A DNA stretch of 64,000 bases from an uncultured Candidatus Melainabacteria bacterium (GCA_934717855.1 CAKUZI010000003.1:62001-126000); one strand, 5' to 3'. Counted from the first letter of the stretch, positions 9,185 to 16,465 are shown. Notes: generated by a model not told the origin, from the sequence alone. Program-made: numbers and translations.

Positions 9185-9913
9185 ATGGATATAAACGTTA
9201 TTTGTATAAAATGGGGTAATAAATTTGGGGCGGATTATGTTAATCGCCTTTATAGAATGGTTGAAAAGAATTTAAAAATGCCTCACAGATTTGTATGTTT
9301 TACAGATCAGGCAGAAGGGATTGACGAAGGTGTTGAAATCCGTGATTTACCTGAATTTAACGAAAACAAAAATATTCCTGATAGAGGTTGGAGAAAATTA
9401 TCCTTGTTTAATGCTCAACTTGCTGATTTAAAAGGTGTTGCGTTGTTTTTGGATTTGGATATTGTTATCAGAGAGGATTTAACTCCATTTTTCGAAGCAG
9501 AGGGAGATTTCTTAATCGTAAAAGATTGGGATTTTGAAAATGATATTATTGGGAACTCATCTGTATTTAGATTTGAAGTTGGTAAGTATCCTGAAGTTTT
9601 GGAAGATTTTTATAAATTAGGTGATAGTATCAGAGATACATACAAAAACGAACAAGCTTATCTATCTTATGAAATGCATAAAAAAGGAATTTTGAAATAC
9701 TGGGATAAATCTTGGTGTGTAAGCTTTAAACGTAATTGTTTGCAAAAATTTCCTATGAATTTCTTTAAAGAGCCAAATGAACCAAAGAATGCTAAAATTA
9801 TCGTATTCCATGGTCGTCCTACCCCACAACAAGCTTTGAACGGCTTTTGTGGCAAATGCGGATTCAGATACGTAAAACCAACAAAATGGCTTGAACAATA
9901 TTGGATTAACTAA
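9185..9913 (+). CDS. Putative glycosyltransferase (GT-A fold, DLD motif)
   Basis: The 242-aa protein has the layout of a small nucleotide-diphospho-sugar transferase: an N-terminal beta-alpha unit (INVICIKWGNKFGADYVNRL), a conserved GWRKLSLFNA segment, a metal-binding-type LFLDLDIVI at residues 88-96 (DLD 90-92), a nucleophile-region NEQAYLSY, and a C-terminal IVFHGRPTPQQAL that can supply a late metal-binding histidine. The acceptor is unknown, probably a surface polysaccharide. AGAGG lies upstream of the ATG. The 220-bp gap before it contains nothing else I can identify. Confidence 0.7.
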   Translation: MDINVICIKWGNKFGADYVNRLYRMVEKNLKMPHRFVCFTDQAEGIDEGVEIRDLPEFNENKNIPDRGWRKLSLFNAQLADLKGVALFLDLDIVIREDLTPFFEAEGDFLIVKDWDFENDIIGNSSVFRFEVGKYPEVLEDFYKLGDSIRDTYKNEQAYLSYEMHKKGILKYWDKSWCVSFKRNCLQKFPMNFFKEPNEPKNAKIIVFHGRPTPQQALNGFCGKCGFRYVKPTKWLEQYWIN

Positions 9914-9936
9914 ATAACTGTAATTTGTGGGGTTAT

Positions 9937-10164
9937 ATGAAAAAGATTTTATTTTGCCTAATTGGTCTTTTTGTAATTGCAGGATGCGTATTTGCATACA
10001 ATTCATTTAGCAATGATGCAGGACAATGTGTTGTTAAGCGCGGATGTTGTTCCAGTCACGGTGGTGTTTGCGGATGCCAAAACGGAAGATCTAAATGCTG
10101 TGATGGAACGCTTAGTCCATCTTGCCAGTGCTTTAGAGACGATGTAAAGGGCTTTGAAATATAG
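9937..10164 (+). CDS. Small Cys-rich lipoprotein
   Basis: Read from the ATG at 9937 (GGGG six to nine bases upstream), the protein is 75 aa. An N-terminal hydrophobic segment ends in a lipobox, I14-A15-G16-C17, so lipid attachment at C17 is likely; cleavage later at VFA is the alternative. The mature part is packed with cysteines: RGCCSSHGGVCGC, then KCCDGTLSPSCQC. This GCC-HGGV-GC ... C-DGT-SP-C-C pattern recurs as a small module, also appended to other proteins, in diverse bacteria (from memory). It could be a disulfide-stabilised or metal-binding mini-domain. It sits just outside the tRNA-linked accessory region. Confidence 0.7.
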   Translation: MKKILFCLIGLFVIAGCVFAYNSFSNDAGQCVVKRGCCSSHGGVCGCQNGRSKCCDGTLSPSCQCFRDDVKGFEI

Positions 10165-10236
10165 GGTTTGAATAAAATAAAAAATTATTGTTTCATAAAC
10201 CAACTCTTGTTATAAAATTATTTGAAATTTGTGAGA

Positions 10237-10253
10237 AATTGGCGGCGGTAAGG
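10237..10253. repeat. att-like direct repeat, distal copy of the tRNA-Glu 3' end
   Basis: AATTGGCGGCGGTAAGG here is identical to 12608-12624, and 14 bases of it match the 3' end of the tRNA-Glu gene at 12785. It marks the left side of the accessory region. A strong hairpin follows at 10264-10292 (arms AGGAAA and TTGAC-type, small loop). The motif AGGTGAGAA at 10296-10304 is also found beside the second copy. Confidence 0.6.
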
Positions 10254-10394
10254 ACTCTGCCGAAGGAAAGTTGACTAAATGTCAAGTTTCCTGAGAGGTG
10301 AGAACTCATATTTAAAGAATTGATTCTTTATGTATCTGTTTCTATGTAAATTTCTGAACTGTTTATAGTGTGTCATAAATATTAAATAATGGAC

Positions 10395-10423
10395 TTGACA
10401 AATGTGTAGGTCTAACCTACAAT
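10395..10423 (+). promoter_or_regulatory. Promoter and operator of the toxin-antitoxin operon
   Basis: A consensus -35 TTGACA (10395-10400), a 17-bp spacer and -10 TACAAT (10418-10423) precede the toxin gene. A perfect 7-bp inverted repeat, TGTAGGT-CTA-ACCTACA (10405-10421), fills the spacer and overlaps the -10 box. This is the arrangement expected for autorepression by the helix-turn-helix antitoxin. Confidence 0.8.
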
Positions 10424-10442
10424 AATAATAAGGGAAACCAAA

Positions 10443-10769
10443 ATGGAAAAACAAATTATATATTACTATAATGTTAATGGTGAATGCCCGTATCAAGAAT
10501 GGTTTGATAGTCTGGACAAATCAATACAGTTAAGAGTAGATAAACGTGTTGAAAAACTAAGGACCGGATTATATGGCGACCATCACTCTCTACAAAAGTA
10601 TGAATTGTCTGAACTTCGTATGGACTTCGGTAAGGGATATAGGATTTATTATTATGATCTAGATACAACATTAATCCTATTTTTTGGTGGTAGTGAAAAG
10701 AAAGACCAGAAACATGTAGTAAAGAAATGTAATGATTACTTTAATGACTTCATAGAAAGGAATTCATAA
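10443..10769 (+). CDS. RelE/ParE-superfamily toxin (HigB-like addiction-module killer protein)
   Basis: The 108-aa product matches the phage-derived Gp49/HigB-like 'addiction module killer' group of RelE toxins. The start is YYYNVNGECPYQEWFDSL, with basic helix residues RVDKRVEKL, then GDHHSLQKYELSELRMDF, GKGYRIYY and FFGGSEKKDQ. Members usually cleave mRNA on the ribosome. GGGAAA lies 7 nt before the ATG. Toxin-first order with one base between the toxin stop and the antitoxin start is typical of higBA-like operons. It lies within the tRNA-bounded accessory segment. Confidence 0.85.
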   Translation: MEKQIIYYYNVNGECPYQEWFDSLDKSIQLRVDKRVEKLRTGLYGDHHSLQKYELSELRMDFGKGYRIYYYDLDTTLILFFGGSEKKDQKHVVKKCNDYFNDFIERNS

Positions 10770-10770
10770 T

Positions 10771-11127
10771 ATGTTAGATAAAACAAAATTGCAGAAATAT
10801 ATAGAGAATGCACCAGATTTTGAAACTGACCTTTTAAATCGTTTACAGGATATAGAATATCAAAGGGGTTGGTTAGAACTGACTTTGAATGAATTTCTGG
10901 AAAATGGCAACCTTGATGCATTCATAAGATGTTTGACAGATGTTGTTAAGGCACGTGTGCAAGCTAGTGGTCGTGGAGAGATCACAAGACTTGCTAAGGA
11001 ATTAAAAATTGATCGTAGCAATTTGTCTGAAATTGTTAACGGCGCAAAACAACCACGTCTAGAAACCGCTTTCAAATTATTGAATGGATTAGGTTTTAAA
11101 TACGATATAAAACTAAAATCTGCTTAA
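10771..11127 (+). CDS. Helix-turn-helix antitoxin of the HigBA-like module
   Basis: Partner of the toxin one base upstream. The N-terminal half (about 1-60) would wrap and neutralise the toxin. The C-terminal half carries a Cro/C1-type helix-turn-helix, EITRLAKELKIDRSNLSEIVNG (about 73-94), matching the 'probable addiction module antidote' family. It likely binds the 17-bp palindrome at 10405-10421 to repress its own operon. The 118-aa length is slightly longer than usual because of the N-terminal extension. Confidence 0.85.
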   Translation: MLDKTKLQKYIENAPDFETDLLNRLQDIEYQRGWLELTLNEFLENGNLDAFIRCLTDVVKARVQASGRGEITRLAKELKIDRSNLSEIVNGAKQPRLETAFKLLNGLGFKYDIKLKSA

Positions 11128-11236
11128 TCGACGGCTTGAGCTATGATTATAATATCAAATAACAGTTTGCGTAAATTACTGTAACTATCATCTTGTTAAA
11201 TGCTGGTATTTGATTTTGTTAATCTGTATTACTGCA

Positions 11237-12364
11237 TTATAATTTAGGACCTTTAAGATATTCATATAATGACATTACATCATTGTCAAAGGTTTGACCT
11301 TTTGCAAGTCCTCCCCCGACTTCTGCGACGAATTCTAAAGGTTGTGTTCCTGCATATCCGGAAACTTTAGCTGTAGTCGTTTGAATTCTCTTATTTGTTT
11401 TCCATTCTTGTATTTTAGCTTCTGAACATAGTTCCTGTCCCATTTTAACAGATATACAATCACGATGGAATCTGTGAATACTTTCATGATTGAAAATAAA
11501 TTCAGGATAAGTAACTAGACAAGTATCAACAGGTGGTGGACAATGTTTGCCTATCTGCTCCAAATAAGCTACCTGTCCTTTAAGCCCCATTTTTATTACT
11601 TCATCACGAGTTTTAAATAAGCCTAATTGTTTAAGTATTTGTTTATTATTACCATTATTCATTATCTTTCCAATAGTCAATATAGGATGTCCATATGCTT
11701 GATAAGTTAAGTTGGAATAATAATTCATACTCACCCTATGAAATAGGAACTTGTCTCTTAACGACCAATTAGGGCTATATTCATTAAGTCGTTTTTCAAA
11801 TATCTCACTTTTACTATTTCTTAAATGGTCTACTATTTTATATTTCCCGTTTTTATCTTTTGTTATCCAACCTAAATCCATAAATGATTTGAGATTTCCT
11901 TTAATGTTATTGTCTATATTTTCGAAATAATCTCTATTTACATGCAAGGAACCTGTTTTCCAATCAACATAAGCAACTCCGTCTTTTCTAATAATACCAT
12001 TTGGTCGTGCATATTCAAATACAATTCTTTTATATAGAGGAGATTTACCTTGGGTTCGTTTCAACATTCCAAACATAGACTCGTGTACTAAATTAAGTAT
12101 TGGTAATTCTTCTTTTGTTACTCCACCCTCAACAGGAACGGTATTTATTTTTTTTATATAATCTTGCATTATAGGGTCTAAAATGTCTGGCTTTCTAAAA
12201 CGTGTTGCAACTCTTTCAAAATGCTCAATAGTAGGAGTTTTCTCTAATGCACCTGTAATGAAAGAAGAAATGTTTGCAGTTTTCTTTATTCCCCCTGTTG
12301 CTATTGTTTTAGTTGTTCTAGCAATGTTTTCAGCTAATGTTGTGCCAAGTTTTTGTATCCCCAT
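11237..12364 (-). CDS. Uncharacterised 375-aa protein with an HExxH zinc-protease-like motif
   Basis: No family recognised with confidence. The N-terminal 50 residues are polar/amphipathic with no clear signal peptide. The middle is helical and includes a winged-helix-like stretch (NNIKGNLKSFMDLGWITKD). Near the C-terminus lies FNHESIHRFHRD (HExxH, about residues 290-294), followed about 50 residues later by QPLEFVAEVGGGL. A glutamate-bearing 'EFVAE' after HExxH is the layout of zincin proteases, including lethal-factor-like toxin domains. Four Cys flank the motif. GAGGAC lies before the ATG. It belongs to the tRNA-Glu-linked accessory region and could be a secreted or intracellular effector (inference). 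Confidence 0.5.
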   Translation of the reverse strand: MGIQKLGTTLAENIARTTKTIATGGIKKTANISSFITGALEKTPTIEHFERVATRFRKPDILDPIMQDYIKKINTVPVEGGVTKEELPILNLVHESMFGMLKRTQGKSPLYKRIVFEYARPNGIIRKDGVAYVDWKTGSLHVNRDYFENIDNNIKGNLKSFMDLGWITKDKNGKYKIVDHLRNSKSEIFEKRLNEYSPNWSLRDKFLFHRVSMNYYSNLTYQAYGHPILTIGKIMNNGNNKQILKQLGLFKTRDEVIKMGLKGQVAYLEQIGKHCPPPVDTCLVTYPEFIFNHESIHRFHRDCISVKMGQELCSEAKIQEWKTNKRIQTTTAKVSGYAGTQPLEFVAEVGGGLAKGQTFDNDVMSLYEYLKGPKL

Positions 12365-12418
12365 AGAAAGTCCTCATTTCCCCTATATTTATAAAGCATT
12401 TGAACTTTAAGAAATTGC

Positions 12419-12458
12419 TTTAATTGTAACATACTTTATCAGGATTGTTACAATTAAA
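12419..12458 (-). promoter_or_regulatory. 13-bp perfect inverted repeat upstream of the HExxH gene
   Basis: TTTAATTGTAACA (12419-12431) and TGTTACAATTAAA (12446-12458) are perfect complements separated by 14 nt, starting 55 bp upstream of the start codon. Half of it, GATTGTTACAATT, recurs at 37891-37903 at almost the same distance from another uncharacterised gene. It may be an operator; there is no T-run to suggest a terminator. Confidence 0.5.
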
Positions 12459-12607
12459 CTTTAAAAAAGGGAGTTAATATTTTTAAAATCCCCAACATTC
12501 ATTATTTTGGGAATACTTGTAATGGTTATTAATTTAGGTAAATTTGTAGTATAATCAGCGTGTAGGGCAATTCCCAAATAAAAAAGACACAACAAGCGCG
12601 TCCTTAT

Positions 12608-12630
12608 AATTGGCGGCGGTAAGGGGAATT
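12608..12630. repeat. att-like direct repeat, middle copy
   Basis: AATTGGCGGCGGTAAGG matches 10237-10253, and TGGCGGCGGTAAGGGGAATT (12611-12630) is identical over 20 nt to the tRNA-Glu 3' end (12785-12804), in the same orientation. The three copies delimit intervals of about 2.37 kb and 174 bp. Confidence 0.65.
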
Positions 12631-12742
12631 TTCTTAGTCGTTAGGTGAGAATATGTAATTCGAACCTTACGAATAAGTATGCAGGGCTAACCCAATAAAT
12701 TTTTCTAAAAAAATTTATTGGTTCAATTTATCCACCGCCGCA
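12611..12742. repeat. Small inverted-repeat-bounded interval next to tRNA-Glu
   Basis: GCGGCGGT (12613-12620) and ACCGCCGC (12734-12741) are perfect 8-bp inverted ends. Inside is a perfect 13-bp hairpin, CCAATAAATTTTT (12692-12704) with AAAAATTTATTGG (12709-12721). There is no coding sequence. It may be a miniature or decayed element, or a degenerate tRNA-derived structure. Confidence 0.45.
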
Positions 12743-12784
12743 AATAATAAAAATTTCAATAAAAATACTTCTAATATGAGTGAA

Positions 12785-12859
12785 TGGCGGCGGTAAGGGG
12801 AATTGAACCCCTGTTTAGAGAATGAGAATCTCTCGTCCTAACCACTAGACGATACCGCT
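12785..12859 (-). tRNA. tRNA-Glu (anticodon CTC)
   Basis: The minus strand folds as a complete cloverleaf with an encoded CCA. D stem is GTCT/GGAC. Anticodon stem AGAGA/TCTCT has loop TTCTCAT (anticodon CTC, reads GAG). T stem AGGGG/CCCCT has loop TTCAATT. The discriminator is G. The acceptor stem AGCGGTA/TACCGCC pairs at six positions, but the first pair is A1 opposite C72, which is unusual. The 3' 20 nt are repeated at 12611-12630 and in part at 10240, as when an element integrates at a tRNA 3' end. The spacer to the next gene holds only AT-rich sequence. Confidence 0.9.
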
Positions 12860-12962
12860 ATTTGTTTTTCACAAAATTATTATAAAACAAATATAGCCAA
12901 TTGAGTAATGAATTTGTTTACTTTTTTCTAAAAAATAATGTTTGTTGTAGAAAGGAGTGAAT

Positions 12963-13919
12963 ATGAATAGAAATGTGCATTTGGACAATGTTGTTAAAAG
13001 TTTTGTTGATAATTTAGATATTGATAAACCTATTTATGAAATGAATTCTGATGATGCCAGAAGATTTCTTGTTAAGGTTCAAGAGGACGGATATTTAGAT
13101 TTAAAGGCTTCTGTTGAGGATATTTCCATATTTAATACGCTTGTGGGAGATATTAGTGTTAGGCTTGTAAAACCTGAAAGTTGTAAAGACGAAATTTTGC
13201 CACTTATTGTTTATTGCCATGGTGGAGGTTGGGTTATGGGAGATGCGGATGTTTTCGATATGACTATTAAAACTATTGCGGAGCATACAAAATCTGCCGT
13301 TGCGTTTGTAAATTATCCTAGAGCGCCTGAGTTTAAATATCCTGTTGCGTTAAATCAAGTTTTTGAAGCCGTAAAACATTTTGCCATAAATGGCTCAGAT
13401 TATGGGATTAATTCAGAAAGAATTGCTATTGCCGGAGATAGTGCAGGTGGAAATTTGGCGATTGCTACGGCGATAAAATTAAATTATGAGGGCGGAGCAA
13501 AACTTTGTTTTCAGGCGCTAATTTATCCTGTTTGTGATGCTGATATGAATACAAAGTCTTATAGCGAGTTTAAGGACGGGCCTTGGCTTTCCAAAAAGGC
13601 GATGGAATACTTTTTTGACGCGTATTTAGAGAATAAAAATCAGAAAAAAGAAATATCTGTTTCGCCATTAAAAGCCGAGATTGATGATTTGGCGGGATTG
13701 CCACCAACGTTAATAATTACAGCTGAAAATGATGTTTTGCGCGATGAAGGAGAAGAGTTTGCGCAAAAACTTATTGAAGCCGGAGTTGATACAGCTTGTG
13801 TAAGAATTAATAATACAATTCACGATTTTATGTTGTTGAATTCTTTGAGGAAAAGTATGGCGACTAAGGCTACGTACAAATTGATTTGTAAGTTTTTAAA
13901 ACATGCATTACATAAATAA
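12963..13919 (+). CDS. Alpha/beta-hydrolase esterase (hormone-sensitive lipase family)
   Basis: The oxyanion-hole motif HGGGWVMGD is at about residue 83. The nucleophile elbow GDSAGGNLA (serine about 158), the acid in ENDVLRDEGEEF and the catalytic histidine in IHDFMLL complete the HSL-family triad. It hydrolyses acyl esters of short or medium chain; the natural substrate is unknown. No signal peptide. The ATG at 12963 is chosen over the GTG at 12957 because AAAGGAG overlaps that GTG and sits 5 nt before the ATG. A strong terminator follows. Confidence 0.85.
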   Translation: MNRNVHLDNVVKSFVDNLDIDKPIYEMNSDDARRFLVKVQEDGYLDLKASVEDISIFNTLVGDISVRLVKPESCKDEILPLIVYCHGGGWVMGDADVFDMTIKTIAEHTKSAVAFVNYPRAPEFKYPVALNQVFEAVKHFAINGSDYGINSERIAIAGDSAGGNLAIATAIKLNYEGGAKLCFQALIYPVCDADMNTKSYSEFKDGPWLSKKAMEYFFDAYLENKNQKKEISVSPLKAEIDDLAGLPPTLIITAENDVLRDEGEEFAQKLIEAGVDTACVRINNTIHDFMLLNSLRKSMATKATYKLICKFLKHALHK

Positions 13920-13925
13920 AATAAA

Positions 13926-13951
13926 AACGGGGAAGATTATTCTTCCCCGTT
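13926..13951. terminator. Bidirectional terminator between the esterase and the YvlD-like gene
   Basis: Perfect 11-bp arms AACGGGGAAGA / TCTTCCCCGTT around a 4-nt loop, with A-rich sequence on the left. It overlaps the stop codon of the convergent minus-strand gene. Confidence 0.85.
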
Positions 13952-14284
13952 AATTGTAACCATGTTTATTATCAATCCTAAGAATGCAAGAACGACCGAA
14001 CCTAAAAATGCTGATAAAAATCCTTGGATTTCGAACCCTGGAGAAAGGTATCCGGCAAGCATTAAAAGAAAAGCGTTTATGACAAGTGTGAAAATTCCGA
14101 GAGTTAAAATGTTTATTGGAAGAGTTATAAAGACGATTAAAGGGCGAATAAAAATGTTGATTAACGCAATTATTACTGTAACAAGCATTGCACTTTGAAA
14201 GTTTTCAACTTCAATTCCCGGAACAAGCCATGCCATAAAGATTACGGCTAGTGCAAAAAGTATCCATCTGACGAGTAATACCAT
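13937..14284 (-). CDS. Small membrane protein of the YvlD / phage holin IV family
   Basis: A 115-aa protein with four hydrophobic helices (about residues 4-22, 30-50, 55-78, 85-108), separated by short loops containing PGIEVENF and PGFEIQGFLSAFLGS, which are typical of this family. The family is found widely in bacteria, and the holin label comes from mycobacteriophage relatives; function here is unknown. Nothing nearby is phage-like. AAAGGAG precedes the ATG. Confidence 0.8.
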   Translation of the reverse strand: MVLLVRWILFALAVIFMAWLVPGIEVENFQSAMLVTVIIALINIFIRPLIVFITLPINILTLGIFTLVINAFLLMLAGYLSPGFEIQGFLSAFLGSVVLAFLGLIINMVTINGEE

Positions 14285-14414
14285 AAATTTTCTCCTTTCT
14301 GTATCTTATATTTTAAAATTTTTTGCAAGCAAATTCATTAGACATTGTAATAACGTCTTGCGTGGAATATAGTTTGTATGTATAATAAATTTTGTTATTA
14401 ATAGGAGAAATATT

Positions 14415-14792
14415 ATGAAAGAGAAGATTTTAAATGCATTAATTATTATTGTATTAGGCGCATTGATTGTAGAAATTGCTTTCAAAGAGCCTGAAAACAG
14501 ATATGAAGTTGTAACAAGTAGCAATATGTTGACAATTTTAGTTGATAAACAAACCGGTGAAACTTGGAGAAATTGCATTTGTGGTGAAAAATCTAACGTT
14601 CCTGGATGTTGGGAAAAAATGATTACAATAAATCCTGAAAGTTTTAACAAACCTGTTGGAGAAGCAAGATCAACACGCAAAATGATAAGTTTGCAAAAGA
14701 AACAAGCAAAACTTCAAGAAAAAATGGGAGCTCAACAAGCACCTCAACAAATGCCACAAAATGAAAAAGAACCATTAAGAATTGGTGGTTAA
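14415..14792 (+). CDS. Membrane-anchored protein of unknown function
   Basis: A 125-aa protein not recognised. An N-terminal hydrophobic helix (ILNALIIIVLGALIVEIAF) probably anchors it, followed by a small domain with RYEVVTSSNMLTILVDKQTGETWR, then a CICGEKSNVPGCW cysteine segment, and a Gln/Lys-rich tail (KKQAKLQEKMGAQQAPQQM). The 'vDkqTGetWr' strand resembles short repeats seen in other small exported proteins. GGAGAAA precedes the ATG and a terminator follows. Confidence 0.65.
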   Translation: MKEKILNALIIIVLGALIVEIAFKEPENRYEVVTSSNMLTILVDKQTGETWRNCICGEKSNVPGCWEKMITINPESFNKPVGEARSTRKMISLQKKQAKLQEKMGAQQAPQQMPQNEKEPLRIGG

Positions 14793-14816
14793 ATTAAATA
14801 AAATATTTTTAAAATT

Positions 14817-14846
14817 AAAAAATCGTCTCTAAAAGGACGATTTTTT
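14817..14846 (+). terminator. Rho-independent terminator
   Basis: AAAAAATCGTC / GACGATTTTTT arms with an 8-nt loop and a T-run, 25 bp after the stop codon of the 125-aa protein. Confidence 0.85.
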
Positions 14847-14946
14847 TTGTACAAATAAGAAAAATTGTTAATTAATATTACAAACATGTACTGATTATGG
14901 CAAATAAATAATTGCTTTATTGTTATATCGGTAGGAAGGTAGTTAA

Positions 14947-15285
14947 ATGAGTGTTTCAATAACAAGTTTTGGGAATAAACAAGCTGTACAGCAAAATACA
15001 AATGTTTCTAAAAATAATGTTGCAAGTCAATCTAAAAAAACGGAAACCGGCAGTTTAAAAGATGAATTTAAAAAGCAGGGAATTGATATTCCGGAAGTAT
15101 CACCGTTAATGAGCGGGGTTGGCACTGCTGTTTTGTGGTTTGGGATAGGCTTTTTGTTTGACAAATTATTAGGTAAAATGTCAAAAAATTTAAAAACACC
15201 TATGAAAACATCACTTGCAATTAATGGTGCTATCGGACTTGTTGCAGGTATTGTTTCTTATATAAAAGCTAAAGAAGCTGAGTAA
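14947..15285 (+). CDS. Small membrane protein of unknown function
   Basis: A 112-aa protein. The first 45 residues are polar (Asn/Gln/Ser/Lys-rich). A hydrophobic helix (VGTAVLWFGIGFLFDKLL, about 58-75) and a second one (SLAINGAIGLVAGIVSYI, about 88-106) follow, and a short charged tail ends the protein. No family recognised. A good Shine-Dalgarno (GGTAGGAAGG) lies upstream. It converges with the gene ending at 15296. Confidence 0.6.
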   Translation: MSVSITSFGNKQAVQQNTNVSKNNVASQSKKTETGSLKDEFKKQGIDIPEVSPLMSGVGTAVLWFGIGFLFDKLLGKMSKNLKTPMKTSLAINGAIGLVAGIVSYIKAKEAE

Positions 15286-15295
15286 TTTTTATTGA

Positions 15296-16465
15296 TTATA
15301 ACGCTCTTATTATCGCTTTAATATTGATATCGGTAACTTTTAGCAATGCAACTGTTCTTGCTGTTTCGTCAAAATTGTTCAAAGATTTTAAAATTTCTGC
15401 TGTTTTTAATATTAAAGTTTGATTATTTGATTTCAAAAGTTCTCTGATTGCAATTGTGTCTGTTGCAAAGTCAAGTGCTGTGTATACAAATGGACTATCT
15501 TCTTTTAATTCATCATTAATATATTTTTCTAAATCTTTTTTATGAATGTTATTTAGCAACTTTTTGATGTCAAAGACTTCGTTTTTGGTATTTTTATCTT
15601 CATCAAAAAGATATTCGTCATTTTCCGTCAAAGTTTCAAATTTTTCTTTTGCGTTTAAAAGAGTGATTGCACATTTGCTGTCGTCGTGGTTGTTGATAAG
15701 TTGCTCAAAAACTTCAAATAATTCAAAATCAAATACGACAGATAATGGTAGAATTTCGCCTAAAGCATTTGTTATATAAATAATTGACAAAAGAGTGTCT
15801 TCATAAAAATCTTTCATAAGGTCAAAAAGATTTTCCAAATAAGGAATTTCTCCGGCAATGTTTTCAGCCATTGTTGAAGTTTTCATAGCTTCAAAAATTA
15901 GCGGAATAGCTTTTGGGTCGCCATAAGATGTCAAAAATTTTACACCGGAAAGTTTTTCAAAATCATCATCACTTTTTAATTTTTCAAGTGCAAAGTTATA
16001 ACTTTCTTCGTCGTGCCACTGCCCTAGAGTGTGAGCGCAATTTTGTGCCAAATATTCGTTGTTTGAATAGCTGTTTTTTATTAGAAAATCGTGAGCCAAA
16101 GGATCTTGGATTTTAGCAAAATATTTTGATGCATAAGTTTTTTCACTATCAGTTCCGTTTTCAAACTTATCAAGCATCGTATCTGTTAAGTCTTCATCGG
16201 CGTATTTGACTAATGAATTAATAATTACATCTTCATAAGATTGAGAATAATATTTCAAAAATTCAAGTAAGTTTTGATAATTATTTTCATTAACAACTGC
16301 TTCAATTCGTTGTGCGACATTGTTCTTTACAAAATCAAAAAGAAAATCGTCATTATCAACGAGTTCTTTGAACAGTTCTACATCGCAATCATCTACAAGG
16401 TGTTTTGCAACTGTCTCGTAGTCGTTTTTATTTTTACCAGTAAGTTTTTTAAGGTTTTCGGTCAT
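15296..16465 (-). CDS. HEAT-repeat-like helical protein
   Basis: A 389-aa acidic, all-helical protein. Repeating helix pairs about 30-35 residues long, such as DPLAHDFLIKNSYSNNEYLA, YNFALEKLKSDDDFEKLSG and DPKAIPLIFEAM, resemble HEAT or PBS-lyase-type solenoid repeats. It is likely a scaffold for protein contacts; the partner is unknown. The ATG at 16465 gives the start MTENLKKLTG. A TTG at 16483 is possible, and neither has a clear Shine-Dalgarno. Heptad repeats lie directly upstream, between this gene and the next. Confidence 0.6.
   Translation of the reverse strand: MTENLKKLTGKNKNDYETVAKHLVDDCDVELFKELVDNDDFLFDFVKNNVAQRIEAVVNENNYQNLLEFLKYYSQSYEDVIINSLVKYADEDLTDTMLDKFENGTDSEKTYASKYFAKIQDPLAHDFLIKNSYSNNEYLAQNCAHTLGQWHDEESYNFALEKLKSDDDFEKLSGVKFLTSYGDPKAIPLIFEAMKTSTMAENIAGEIPYLENLFDLMKDFYEDTLLSIIYITNALGEILPLSVVFDFELFEVFEQLINNHDDSKCAITLLNAKEKFETLTENDEYLFDEDKNTKNEVFDIKKLLNNIHKKDLEKYINDELKEDSPFVYTALDFATDTIAIRELLKSNNQTLILKTAEILKSLNNFDETARTVALLKVTDINIKAIIRAL

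Noticed and set aside
10241..10320. Riboswitch or ribozyme in the region before the toxin gene
   Set aside because: There is a hairpin and a conserved-looking GGTAAGGAC stretch, but no known class fits; the tRNA-end repeat explains the conserved part better.
12611..12742. A second tRNA gene next to tRNA-Glu
   Set aside because: The acceptor-like ends pair, but no acceptable D or T arm can be formed, so it is reported only as a repeat-bounded interval.
13937..14284. Phage holin as a sign of a prophage
   Set aside because: The family is a common chromosomal membrane protein and no other phage gene is nearby.
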